DNA of 64,000 bases from Solimonas variicoloris DSM 15731 (lineage in GTDB: Bacteria > Pseudomonadota > Gammaproteobacteria > Nevskiales > Nevskiaceae): contig NZ_KB907938.1 in the NCBI RefSeq assembly GCF_000382285.1, forward strand, positions 1 to 64,000, read 5' to 3'. The position numbers and the translations under genes were made by a program. Below the pieces are notes generated by a model. That model was not told where the DNA came from. It saw nothing but the letters and a program-made list of their open reading frames with translations, and ran no database searches. Shown piece after piece: positions 25,774 to 34,647 of this stretch (positions are counted from its first letter, which is position 1; the number at the start of each line of letters is the position of its first letter).

Positions 25774-26967
25774 TCATGCTGAAGCCCCTTTCGCTGCACC
25801 GAATGCAACGGTGTCGCGCATGCGCTTCAACAACTCTCCAGCCAGATGCCGCGCTCCGTATTCACGCATGACGGCGAAACGCTCCTCATAGCGCTCGGGG
25901 GCGTCGTCAACGGCCATGGCGCTCTCCATCGCTTCGGCGAGCAAAACATCGGAATCCGGGGGAACCGCACGGGCAGTCGCGCCACAGCGCGCAAGCAGCT
26001 CGCAGTCCGGGCTTTCTGGCTTCGCAATCAGCAGATACGGCCGGTTAACCACCAGCGATTCCACCGTCTTGGTCAGCGAATAGACGGGCTCCTCGTTGAG
26101 ATTATCCATGGCTAGCAGCACATCAGCAGCCGCCATCAACGCCAGAACATCCTGGCAGTAACCAACGCGCTCGACATGCTCCGTCAAACCTAGTTCGGTG
26201 ACGGCGGCATCCAGCCTGCGGCTCGGCGGTCCAGCGAAGGTGAACCGCGCCTGCGGATGACGCGTAAGGTACCGCTGGAAGGCGCGCAGCAACAGCGCTG
26301 GATCACGCTTACTGTTAAACGATCCAATATAGGCGAAGCGGTGCGCGAACGGACGCGGCGCCAGAAAGATGGGATCGGGAGCAACATGAGGCACGATTAC
26401 GCCCCAGTCGGGATGAGGGAAACGCAGCCTTTTGCTCTGATAGTCGCGTGTCTTGGCATTGGTGAAGGTGCACGCTTGCGCACGGTCGGCAAGCCGCTGG
26501 AAGTCAGCCTGTCGCTGCCGATCCAGCGGCGGATCGGCAGGCGGCGGGAACGGATCGCTGAAGTGCAGCCATAGCGGCAGTCCATGCCGCACCGCGAGAC
26601 GGTAGCCAGCCATCAGGCTACTATCCGGCCAGGCACGGGCATAGACGAGATCGACAGGCCTGCGCAAACGGGCCGCCGCAACGCGGCGTGACCAAAGGTA
26701 GAGGTTGCAATCCAAGCCGTCGGTCAGTCGAGCCCAGGCACGGAAGAGCCATTTCGGATCGCGCGGCTGCACCGGAAAAACCTGCACCTCAAGCCTCGGG
26801 TGCGTATAACCCAGCTCCGCGCGGTCGGACGTTACGAGTGTGACGAAGGCACCCGCGTCGAGCATGCCGCGGACGAGGCGCCCCGTGCAGATGCCCTCGG
26901 CCTTGCGGTCGAACAGTGCGCTAACAACCAAGACATGCAAGGGTTGGTCACAGTTACCAATCGCCAT
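25774..26967 (-). CDS. glycosyltransferase (GT-B fold, GT4-like)
   Basis: A 397-residue protein. The N-terminus LHVLVVSALFDRKAEGICTGRL and the C-terminal half with FAYIGSFNSKRDPALLLRAF and VGYCQDVLALMAAADVLLAMD are those of a GT-B glycosyltransferase; the canonical E-x7-E is not clear. The ATG at 26967 is chosen because the frame upstream of it runs into the miniature mobile element. Base composition here is visibly less GC-rich than in flanking genes, and codons include more A/T endings, which suggests that this gene and the broken GT4 were acquired together. Confidence 0.8.
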   Translation of the reverse strand: MAIGNCDQPLHVLVVSALFDRKAEGICTGRLVRGMLDAGAFVTLVTSDRAELGYTHPRLEVQVFPVQPRDPKWLFRAWARLTDGLDCNLYLWSRRVAAARLRRPVDLVYARAWPDSSLMAGYRLAVRHGLPLWLHFSDPFPPPADPPLDRQRQADFQRLADRAQACTFTNAKTRDYQSKRLRFPHPDWGVIVPHVAPDPIFLAPRPFAHRFAYIGSFNSKRDPALLLRAFQRYLTRHPQARFTFAGPPSRRLDAAVTELGLTEHVERVGYCQDVLALMAAADVLLAMDNLNEEPVYSLTKTVESLVVNRPYLLIAKPESPDCELLARCGATARAVPPDSDVLLAEAMESAMAVDDAPERYEERFAVMREYGARHLAGELLKRMRDTVAFGAAKGASA

Positions 26968-27000
26968 AGAAGCCTGAAACAATTCGTTAGGAATCCCTAA

Positions 27001-27143
27001 GGAAGGTCTGAAAAACTCCGTCATTGCGAGGCCGCGCAGCGGCCGTGGTGATCCAGAGACGTCATCTGCCCCGTGCGCCACTAAATGGCTTCGTTGCCTA
27101 CGGCGCCTCGCCACGGCGATGGATGAGCTTTTTCAGAGGTTCC
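27001..27143. mobile_element. IS5-type miniature inverted-repeat element (copy B) with CTAA target duplication
   Basis: A 143-base element with imperfect terminal repeats: left GGAAGGTCTGAAAAACTCCG, right ending CTTTTTCAGAGGTTCC. It is flanked on both sides by CTAA (26997–27000 and 27144–27147), the YTAR-type target duplication of the IS5 family. The interior holds CCGTCATTGCGAGGCCGCGC and a GC-rich palindrome, with no coding capacity. It inserted 33 bases upstream of the GT-B gene start and may carry or disturb its promoter. Confidence 0.75.
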
Positions 27144-27147
27144 CTAA

Positions 27148-27322
27148 TATCTACATAAGGATAATGGAAACCGGAGTGGCAGAATTGGTCGTCCCGAAAT
27201 TTGCAGGGAGCCGCGGCGAGAACGCCAGTCATCGCTGCGGCTGCTGCGCCTATCGAACAGGTAGCCGATGAGCGGCACATCAACAGACCGCAGATGAGTA
27301 AAGCCGGCCAGGACTCGGCATA
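27148..27322. other. AT-richer stretch between two miniature elements, possible gene remnant
   Basis: These 175 bases are less GC-rich than the surroundings. On the minus strand they hold short open stretches (for example one reading FHYPYVDI), but no start, ribosome-binding site or recognisable family. They could be the leftover of a gene broken by insertion and deletion. Confidence 0.3.
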
Positions 27323-27466
27323 GGCAACCTCTGAATAACTCCGTCATTGCGAGGCCGCGCAACAGCCGCGGCAATCCAGATACGTCGCTGGCGCAGGGAG
27401 CTGCAGGATGGCTTCGTCGCTTCCGGCTCCTCGCAATGACGGAATAGGAACTTATTCAGATCTTCC
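27323..27466. mobile_element. IS5-type miniature inverted-repeat element (copy C)
   Basis: A 144-base relative of copy B. The left end reads GGCAACCTCTGAATAACTCC and then GTCATTGCGAGG; the right end reads CCTCGCAATGACGG and then TTATTCAGATCTTCC, so the arms pair better than in copy B. The length is the same within one base. No clear target duplication remains (left CATA, right CCGG). Confidence 0.7.
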
Positions 27467-27537
27467 CCGGGCTACGACGAACTCATCGTCGATCGGAGTG
27501 ATGAGGCGACGCACGCGCCCGTGGCGCCGCTCCAGCT

Positions 27538-28500
27538 TCAGCGCCGGTGCGGGCGCAGCGCGTCGAGCACGAGATGCCGTGCGTAGCGACGCAGCTCCGG
27601 CGCGTCGAGCAGGCCGCGCGCGGCCAGACCGGCGCGCAGATCGCGGACGTGACCGAGCAGGCGCGGCAGCGCGGCGGTGCGTGCGGATTGCTTCGGAAAG
27701 GCCAGGGCCGCCAGATCGGCGGGCGACGGCTCGACGCCGCAGTCGCGCCACAGCCGCGCCATCGCGTGCAGATGATGGCCGCGCATGGCGTCCGGCAGCC
27801 GCGCGATCGACTGCGCGGGGTGGCGCCGGTAGCGCACCAGCACCTCGGGCAGCATGTCGATGCGCGCCGCCAGCGCCGTCCGCGCCAGCAGTTCGTAGTC
27901 CTCGGCGCAGGCGAAATGCTCGTCGTAGCGCAGGCCGAGCGTCCGCAAGGCCGCGACGCGCAGCATCACGCTGCTGTGCAGGACCGGGTTGCGGAACGCC
28001 AGCCGCGTCGCCAGCCGCCGGTGGTCGAGCCGCTCGGCGCGCCGGTTCAGCACCTGTGCCGGAGATTCCGAGGCGAACACTTCGTAGCCGCTCGCGCACA
28101 GCGCGCAGTCCGGATGTCGTTCGAGGAACGCCACCTGCGTGGCGAGGCGCTCCGGCAGCGCGAGGTCGTCGGCGTCGAGGATCGCCAGATAGCGGCAGCG
28201 GGCACCGTCGAGAATGCGGTTGCGGCTCGCCGGGATGCCGCGCGGCGGCTGACGGAGCACCCGCAGCCGCGGCCAGTCCGCGGCCCAGCGCTCGGCGAGC
28301 GCCGCCGTGGCGTCCGTCGAACCGTCGTCGAGCAGCACGACATTGAAATCGTCGAAGCGCTGCGCGCGCAGCGACGCCAGCGTCGGTTCGAGATGGGCGG
28401 CGGCGTCGCGGGCGATGATCGCGACGGTGACCAGCGCTTCGGGGAAACGCTCGACCGGCGCATCGGACTCGGCGGAATCGTGGCGCAACGTGATCGGCAT
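27538..28500 (-). CDS. glycosyltransferase family 2
   Basis: A 320-residue GT-A enzyme. ALVTVAIIARDAAAHLEPTL starts the nucleotide-sugar fold, DDGST and LDADD give the metal and nucleotide binding Asp residues, and CAEDYELL is the usual ED catalytic region. The C-terminus (about 230–320) is helical and basic. The ATG at 28500 lacks a clear ribosome-binding site. It is divergent from the GT25 gene with 81 bases between starts. It presumably adds one sugar of the surface glycan. Confidence 0.88.
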   Translation of the reverse strand: MPITLRHDSAESDAPVERFPEALVTVAIIARDAAAHLEPTLASLRAQRFDDFNVVLLDDGSTDATAALAERWAADWPRLRVLRQPPRGIPASRNRILDGARCRYLAILDADDLALPERLATQVAFLERHPDCALCASGYEVFASESPAQVLNRRAERLDHRRLATRLAFRNPVLHSSVMLRVAALRTLGLRYDEHFACAEDYELLARTALAARIDMLPEVLVRYRRHPAQSIARLPDAMRGHHLHAMARLWRDCGVEPSPADLAALAFPKQSARTAALPRLLGHVRDLRAGLAARGLLDAPELRRYARHLVLDALRPHRR

Positions 28501-28581
28501 GCCAGAGGAGCGGAAGCACCCATGATAGCGTGCGCGGCGTCGCGACCGTCGCGGCGTCAGCCCCCTCCGCCATTGCCCGCC

Positions 28582-29349
28582 ATGCCCGTTTTCGTGATCT
28601 CGCTGCACGCCGCCGAACCACTCTGCACCCGGCTGCATCAGCAGCTCGGCGAAGCGCCGACGGTGCTCGGCATCGACGGACGGCCGATGCCGGCATCCCG
28701 CTACTTCGAGCTCAACCGCGCGCGCATTCGCCGCCGCCAGCGCCCGCTGACGCCGGGGGAAACGGGCTGCGCGCTCTCGCATCTGGAAGCCTGGCGCCGC
28801 CTGCTCGCCTCCGGCGCCGACGCCGCGCTGATCTTCGAGCACGACGTGCAGCCGGGCGCGGCGCTGGCACGCCTCGACACGCAAGGCTTCGCGCCGCATT
28901 TCGACGTCGTCGTGCTCGGCTGCCAGCAGGGGCTCGAAGGCGAGCAGCTCCTGTACGGGCGCCGCCTGCCGGCACCGGCCGGCGCGGCGGAACCGCCGCT
29001 GTTCGCGGTGCCGAGGCGCTTCACCCGCTATCTGTTCCGCAGCACCGCCTACTGGCTCCGCCGCGACGCCGCTGCGCGCCTCGTCGAAGCGCAGGAGCGC
29101 TACCTGCGCCCGGCCGACAGCTGGGGCCACTGGACCGGCGAGCTGGGCCTGCACCTCGGCTTCGTCGATGCCTGTGCGCACCCGCTCGATCTCCGCGACA
29201 GCCTGCTCGAAGGCGAGCGCCAGGCGATCGGCTACTCCCTGCCGCGCCCGTCGTGGAAACAGTGGCGCGCGCGCCTGCACGACCGTTACGCGCGCTGGCG
29301 CGGCGGTCTCGAACGCTGCTGCGCCGGGCCCGCGCTGTCAGGTCAATGA
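28582..29349 (+). CDS. glycosyltransferase family 25 (LPS type)
   Basis: A 255-residue GT25 enzyme, the family of lipooligosaccharide galactosyltransferases such as LgtB/LpsA. The hallmark LTPGETGCALSHLEAW is at 56–71 and the metal-binding EHD at 86–88. The ATG at 28582 follows from the family start (PVFVISLHAAE). It supports the view that the locus builds an LPS core or lipooligosaccharide rather than a capsule. Confidence 0.88.
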   Translation: MPVFVISLHAAEPLCTRLHQQLGEAPTVLGIDGRPMPASRYFELNRARIRRRQRPLTPGETGCALSHLEAWRRLLASGADAALIFEHDVQPGAALARLDTQGFAPHFDVVVLGCQQGLEGEQLLYGRRLPAPAGAAEPPLFAVPRRFTRYLFRSTAYWLRRDAAARLVEAQERYLRPADSWGHWTGELGLHLGFVDACAHPLDLRDSLLEGERQAIGYSLPRPSWKQWRARLHDRYARWRGGLERCCAGPALSGQ

Positions 29350-29512
29350 CCAGACGCCGCGCCCGCGCCACCCTAGCCTTCAGCGTGCAGCCAGCTGGCT
29401 GCGACACACTGCGCAGCGCAGCGCTTCACGGCCGTGTAGAAACGCGCTCGCCTGCCGCGTCGCGCCGCCCTGGACGGCCGCCGTGATCGCACGTTACGGA
29501 ATGATCTAGACC

Positions 29513-30736
29513 ATGAGCCCCTCCGACCTCGGCAACGGTGCCGAAAGCCCGGACCCCGCCACAATCCCCCCGCCGCTGCGCGTGGCGCTGCTCAGCAATC
29601 TGCTGCACCGGCCGTGCACCGGGCTCGGCGGCGTCGAGCGCTGGGGCGTCGAGCTCGCCAACGGCCTGCGCGCACGCGGCGCCGAGGTCTGGGTCCTCGC
29701 CAACGCCCCGCTCGGCAGCCGGCCGTGGGACGAGCGTCTGGATCCGCGGGTGCGCGTGCAGACCGTCGGCGGCTCGCGCGGCATGGCCATCTTCAACACC
29801 TGGCGCTGGGCGCTGCACCACCCGGACACGGTGCTGGTCTCGGCCTCGCCGCGCTACAACCTGATCGCCAGCGACGTGCGCCGCCTGCCGGGCCTGCGCC
29901 TGCACACGGTGCTGACCGCGCACGAGCACCTCACGTACGCGACCGGCCTGCAATCCGCGGCGCGCCAGCGGCGCCGCCGGCGCGAGCTGCGGCCGCGCTA
30001 CGCGGCCGCCGACGCGGTGGTCGCCGTCAGCGCCGCGATCGGCGCCGACCTGGTCGAACACTGGGGCGTGCCGCGCCAGCGCCTGCACCTGATCTACAAC
30101 CCGCTGTCGCCGATGCCGCCGCTCGGCGCCCCGCCGCACCCGTGGCTGCGCGAGCGGGCCACGCCGGTGGTCCTGGCCGCCGGCCGGCTGACCGATGCCA
30201 AGGGCTTCGACACCTTGCTCGCCGCCTTCGCGCGCCTGCGCGAGGTCTCGCCGGCACGCCTGCTGCTGTGCGGCGAAGGTCCGCTGCATGGCACGCTCGA
30301 AGCGCGCATCGCGCAGCTGGGGCTCGGCGAGCGCGTGCAGCTGCTCGGCCACGTCGAGCCGCTGCACGACTACCTCGGTCACGCCGATCTGTTCGTGCTG
30401 TCGTCACGCTACGAAGGCCTGCCCTATGTGCTGCTCGAGGCGCTGCAGGCCGGCTGCCCGGTGGTCAGCACCGATTGCCCGAGCGGCCCCGCCGAGATCC
30501 TTGAGCAGGGCCGCTACGGCGATCTGGTGCCGGTCGACGATGCGGACGCGCTGGCCGCCGCGATCGGCGCGGCGCTCGGCAGCGGACGCGCGGCCGTGCA
30601 GGCGCGCCTGCAGCAGCGCGCCGCGGCGTTCTCGGCGAAGCGCGCGGTATCCGCCTACGAAACGCTGTTCCGCAGCCTCGGCGGGCCGCGACCCGGCACC
30701 AGCGGTGCGGCGCCGGCGCGGTTGCCGGCGCATTAG
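29513..30736 (+). CDS. glycosyltransferase family 4
   Basis: A 407-residue GT4 enzyme with a Pro-rich N-terminal extension of about 20 residues. VALLSNLLHRPCTGLGGVERWGVEL forms the acceptor loop (key residues GGVER), VLAAGRLTDAKGFDTLLAAF and E-x7-E in YEGLPYVLLEAL the donor side, followed by STDCPSGPAEIL as in the two minus-strand GT4 genes at 20.5–22.7 kb. It is separated by 163 bases from the GT25 gene, a gap with a CAGCCAGCTGGCTG palindrome but no clear promoter, and is convergent with the next GT2 gene. Confidence 0.9.
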   Translation: MSPSDLGNGAESPDPATIPPPLRVALLSNLLHRPCTGLGGVERWGVELANGLRARGAEVWVLANAPLGSRPWDERLDPRVRVQTVGGSRGMAIFNTWRWALHHPDTVLVSASPRYNLIASDVRRLPGLRLHTVLTAHEHLTYATGLQSAARQRRRRRELRPRYAAADAVVAVSAAIGADLVEHWGVPRQRLHLIYNPLSPMPPLGAPPHPWLRERATPVVLAAGRLTDAKGFDTLLAAFARLREVSPARLLLCGEGPLHGTLEARIAQLGLGERVQLLGHVEPLHDYLGHADLFVLSSRYEGLPYVLLEALQAGCPVVSTDCPSGPAEILEQGRYGDLVPVDDADALAAAIGAALGSGRAAVQARLQQRAAAFSAKRAVSAYETLFRSLGGPRPGTSGAAPARLPAH

Positions 30737-30751
30737 GCCTGTTGCCGCCGT

Positions 30752-31753
30752 TCAGCTGCCGGCCGCGGCCGACGACGGCAGGCGCACGGCGGCAGCCGAG
30801 GGCGCCGGCCGGGCGCGGACGCTGCGCCACCAGTGGCGCCAGATCGAGACCCGGTGTTCGAGCTTCTTCAGCGGCCCCAGCGGCGCCCGGCGCAGCAGCG
30901 CGAGATAGAGATCGCGCTCGGCGGCGGTCGGCTGCGGTCGCGACTTGAACTCACCCTTGACCCGCGTCAGCCAGCTGGCGTCGATCTCCAGGCGGCGGCG
31001 CAGATGGGCGATCAGACGCCGGAGCCGGTAGTTCTCGCGCAGGCCGCGCGCGTAGTTCGATTCGCGCTCGACGCTGTCATTGTCGCCGTGGAAGCGGTAG
31101 TGCACGCTCGGATGATCGAGGAACAGCGTGCGCGCCGCGCGCAGCGCGGCGTTGCAGACCAGCACGGTGTCGGCCCCCATGCGCCAGTCGGCGGCGATCT
31201 CCGGGGCGATGTCGAGCGCGTGGCGCGCCCAGGCCCGACGCATCGAAATGCCGGACGTCGGCACGCCGATCCAGCGCTGTCCGAAGGCGACCGCCAGCAC
31301 CGACAGCCCCGCATCGTGGTCGCGTCCCTGCGGCAGCCAGTAAGCGAAGCGCGCCTTCCACGAGCCGCTGCGCCGGCCGCAATAGGCGAGATCGGCGTAG
31401 ACCACGTCGTAGCGCGCCGGTAGCGCGTAGGCCCGCCGCAGCCGTTCGAGGTGGTCGGGCGCCCAGTAGTCGTCGGCGTCGAGAAAGCAGACCACGTCGC
31501 CGCGCGCGACGTCGACCGCGGCGCGCATCGCCGCGTACTGCCCGGCGTTCTCATGCTGAAAGATCAGGCGCACGCGCGGATCGTGGCCGTAGGTCTGCTC
31601 GAGCCAGTGCGGCGAGCCGTCGGTCGAGGCATCGTCGACGACGATGACCTCGAGTGGCGCGTGCGTCTGCGCCAGCGCCGAGGCGATCGCCTCGGGCAGG
31701 AAGCGCCCGTAGTTGTAATGGTTGATCGCGACCGAGAACCGCAAGCCGTCCAC
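30752..31753 (-). CDS. glycosyltransferase family 2
   Basis: A 333-residue GT-A enzyme: VAINHYNYGRFLPEAIASAL, DDASTDG, and LDADDYWAP are the family signatures. The start is the GTG at 31753, decided by a perfect AAGGAGG six bases upstream; that ribosome-binding site lies at the very end of glnE, so the gene sits in a glnE-led transcript with a 13-base gap. The C-terminal 60 residues are basic and could associate with the membrane. Confidence 0.9.
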   Translation of the reverse strand: MDGLRFSVAINHYNYGRFLPEAIASALAQTHAPLEVIVVDDASTDGSPHWLEQTYGHDPRVRLIFQHENAGQYAAMRAAVDVARGDVVCFLDADDYWAPDHLERLRRAYALPARYDVVYADLAYCGRRSGSWKARFAYWLPQGRDHDAGLSVLAVAFGQRWIGVPTSGISMRRAWARHALDIAPEIAADWRMGADTVLVCNAALRAARTLFLDHPSVHYRFHGDNDSVERESNYARGLRENYRLRRLIAHLRRRLEIDASWLTRVKGEFKSRPQPTAAERDLYLALLRRAPLGPLKKLEHRVSIWRHWWRSVRARPAPSAAAVRLPSSAAAGS

Positions 31754-31766
31754 GACGAGCCTCCTT

Positions 31767-34571
31767 TCAAGAAGGCGCCGTCTCCAGGATGCGGCGCCAC
31801 AGCGCGGCGACGGCCTGACGCTCCGCCACGAAGCGCGAGGCCTCGACCAGCGAGCCCTGCGCCTGCAGCGACTGCGCATGCGTCCACGCGCGCAGGCTGC
31901 GATAGGCGGCGATCAGCGCGTCGCGGTCGGCGTCGTCGAGGCTGCCGGCCCGCGCCAGCGCTTCGAGCTGGCGCCAGTTGTCGCTCCACTCGACGATCGC
32001 CGCGTCGCGATGCGCGTCGCGCAGCACCAGGTACTGGGCGATGAACTCGATGTCGATCAGCCCGCCCTCGCCCTGCTTGACGTCCCAGCGGCCGCTGCCC
32101 GATTTGTCGAGGTTGGCACGCATCTTCGCGCGCATGTCGACAATGTCGTGACAGAGCGTGGCGGCGTCGCGCGTGCGCATCAGCACTTCGCGGCGCACGG
32201 CGGCGAAGCCGTCGGCGATCGCCGCCGTGCCGGCGACACAGCGCGCGCGCGTCAGCGCCTGGTGCTCCCAGGTCCACGCCGACTCGCGCTGATAGGCCGC
32301 GAAGCTGGCAAGACTGGTGACGAGCAGGCCCGATTTGCCGTTCGGGCGCAGCTCCATGTCGATTTCGTAAGCGCGGCCGGCCGGCGTCTGCGTCGCCAGC
32401 CAGTTGATCAGGCGCTGCGCGAGGCGCGCGTAGAACACGCCGTTGTTGATCGCGCGGGCGCCGCCGACGGTATCGCCCTCGAGCTGGTCGCAGTCGTGCA
32501 GGAAGACGAGATCGAGATCCGAGCCGTAGCCGAGCTCGATGCCGCCGAACTTGCCGTAGCCGATCACCGCAAAGCCGGCCGCCATGCCGTCGGCGCGGTG
32601 CGGCGCGCCGTATTGCTCGCGCATCTCCAGCCAGGCGCGCTGCAGCGCCTCGTCGACCAGCGCCTCGGCGAGCCAGGTCAGGCGGTCGCTGACCTGCACC
32701 AGCGGCAACTGCCCGGCGAGGTCGGCGGCGGCGATGCGCAGCGTCATCTCCTTCTGGTAGCGGCGCAGCAGGTCCATGCCGGCCTCGGTATCGGTCGGCG
32801 CCAGCTCGGCGGTGCGGCGCGCCAGCTCGCGGCGCAACTCGTCGCGGTCGGGCGGCGCGTACAGCGTGCGTGGATCGAGCAGCGTGTCGAGCAGCACCGG
32901 CGACTGCGCGATGAACGCCGTCAGCCACGGACTGGCGGCACACAGGCGCACGAGCTGGATGCGCGCCACCGCGTTGTCGTGCAGCAGCGCGATATAGGTC
33001 GAGCGTCCGGCCAGCGCCTGCACGACGCCGAGCGTGCGGCACAGCGCCGTCTCCGGCTGCGGCTGCTCGCGCGCCGCCGCCAGCAGCGCACCGAGCAGGA
33101 CCAGCAGCTTCTGCTGCGCGCCTTCCGACATGGCACGCACCAAGCGCACGCCGCGCAGTTCGTCGAAGGCCTCCAGCACGCGCTGCGGCTCGCGCCCGAA
33201 GCCGGCACCGGACAGCGCGTCGAGCGCCTCGTCCGCCTCGACGAGCCCGAACCACAGCGCGCGTACCAGGCGCGCGTCCGGACCGTCGGCCTCGCCGCCG
33301 CGCTCGGCGAAGATGCGGCCGAACTGCTGCTGCACGATGTCGCGCACTGCGCCGAGCCGCGCTTCGAGCGCCGCCCAGTCGGCGACGTCGAGCGCCGCGC
33401 ACAGCGCCGCGCGCGCCTCGTCCTGCCGCGGCAGCGCGTGCGTCTGCTGGTCGGCGTACATCTGGATCGCGTTCTCGAGCCGGCGCAGGAAGACGTAGGC
33501 CTCGTCGAGCTCGGCGGCGACTGCCGCGTCGAGATGGCCGGCTTCGCCGAGATAGCGCAGCACCGGCCGCAGGCGCGTGTCGCGCAGCGCCGCCTCGGCG
33601 CCGCCGCGCACCAGCTGGAACGACTGCACGATGAATTCGAGCTCGCGAATGCCGCCGTTGCCGAGCTTGACGTTGTCTTCCTGCCCGCGCCGCACGACAT
33701 CGTCGGCGATCAGGCGCTTGAGCTCGCGCAGGCTGCCGATCGCGCTGTAGTCGAGATAGCGGCGGTAGACGAACGGCCGCAGTGCCTGCAGCAGGCCGCG
33801 CCCGGCCTCGATGTCGCCGGCGACCGGCCGCGCCTTGATCAACGCATAGCGCTCCCACTCGCGGCCGTGCACCTGGTAATACTCTTCCAGCGCGGCGAAC
33901 GACGCCGACAGCGCGCCGGCCGAGCCGAACGGCCGCAGCATCAGGTCGACGCGGAACACGAAGCCGTCCTCGGTGACCGCGGCCAGCAGCTTCTGCACAT
34001 CCTGCGCGAGCTTGGCGAAATACTCGTCACTGCTCAGCGCGCGCGCGCCGTCGGTCTCGCCGGCGGCGCGATGGCAGAAGATCAGGTCGACGTCCGACGA
34101 AAAGTTCAGCTCGCGGCCGCCGAGCTTGCCCATGCCGAGCACGGTCGGGCGAATCGGCTCGCCCTGCGCGTCGCGCGGCACGCCGTGGCGTGCCTGCAGG
34201 CGCCGCTCGCTGGCGCCGAGCGCGGCCTCGATGCAGGCCTCGGCGAGGCCCGAAAGATCGGCCAGCGTCTCGTCGAGCGGCGCCAGACCGGCGATGTCGC
34301 GAAAGGCGATGCGCGCCATCTCGGCGCGACGGTAACGGCGCAGGGCGCGCATCAGCGCGGCGTCTTCGTCCAGCCTCGCCAGCGCGGCGAGCGCGTCGGC
34401 GTAGGTGCCGGGCGCATGCGGCGCGGTCCAGGCGGCGAACGACTCGCCGTCGTCGAGCAGGCGCGCGCAGGTCTCGCGCACGAAGCGGCTGGCCGCGAAC
34501 ACGCGCGGCGCGTCGATCGCGAGCGCCGGCGCGCGCGCGGTGAAGCGGTTTAGCAAATCGGAATCGGACAT
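31767..34571 (-). CDS. glnE: bifunctional glutamine synthetase adenylyltransferase / adenylyl-removing enzyme
   Basis: A 934-residue GlnE of usual length. It adds AMP to, and removes AMP from, glutamine synthetase in response to PII and glutamine, the main post-translational nitrogen control. Both nucleotidyltransferase domains are present: GMGKLGGRELNFSSDVDLIF in the N-terminal deadenylylase half (about 145–165) and GYGKFGGIELGYGSDLDLVF in the C-terminal adenylylase half (about 665–685). It marks the far edge of the LPS locus, as in Pseudomonas, where glnE, ilvE and waaFC are neighbours. Confidence 0.97.
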   Translation of the reverse strand: MSDSDLLNRFTARAPALAIDAPRVFAASRFVRETCARLLDDGESFAAWTAPHAPGTYADALAALARLDEDAALMRALRRYRRAEMARIAFRDIAGLAPLDETLADLSGLAEACIEAALGASERRLQARHGVPRDAQGEPIRPTVLGMGKLGGRELNFSSDVDLIFCHRAAGETDGARALSSDEYFAKLAQDVQKLLAAVTEDGFVFRVDLMLRPFGSAGALSASFAALEEYYQVHGREWERYALIKARPVAGDIEAGRGLLQALRPFVYRRYLDYSAIGSLRELKRLIADDVVRRGQEDNVKLGNGGIRELEFIVQSFQLVRGGAEAALRDTRLRPVLRYLGEAGHLDAAVAAELDEAYVFLRRLENAIQMYADQQTHALPRQDEARAALCAALDVADWAALEARLGAVRDIVQQQFGRIFAERGGEADGPDARLVRALWFGLVEADEALDALSGAGFGREPQRVLEAFDELRGVRLVRAMSEGAQQKLLVLLGALLAAAREQPQPETALCRTLGVVQALAGRSTYIALLHDNAVARIQLVRLCAASPWLTAFIAQSPVLLDTLLDPRTLYAPPDRDELRRELARRTAELAPTDTEAGMDLLRRYQKEMTLRIAAADLAGQLPLVQVSDRLTWLAEALVDEALQRAWLEMREQYGAPHRADGMAAGFAVIGYGKFGGIELGYGSDLDLVFLHDCDQLEGDTVGGARAINNGVFYARLAQRLINWLATQTPAGRAYEIDMELRPNGKSGLLVTSLASFAAYQRESAWTWEHQALTRARCVAGTAAIADGFAAVRREVLMRTRDAATLCHDIVDMRAKMRANLDKSGSGRWDVKQGEGGLIDIEFIAQYLVLRDAHRDAAIVEWSDNWRQLEALARAGSLDDADRDALIAAYRSLRAWTHAQSLQAQGSLVEASRFVAERQAVAALWRRILETAPS

Positions 34572-34647
34572 GGTCGTGGCGAATGCGCACGCCTCGCGGC
34601 GGCAGCAGCCGTGCGTGGCGGACAGCGATGGGAATGGGCGGCGCGCT

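Noticed and set aside
27098-27374. Short minus-strand frames between the miniature elements
   Set aside because: They run into the inverted repeats, lack ribosome-binding sites and match no family I recognise; noted only as a possible gene remnant.
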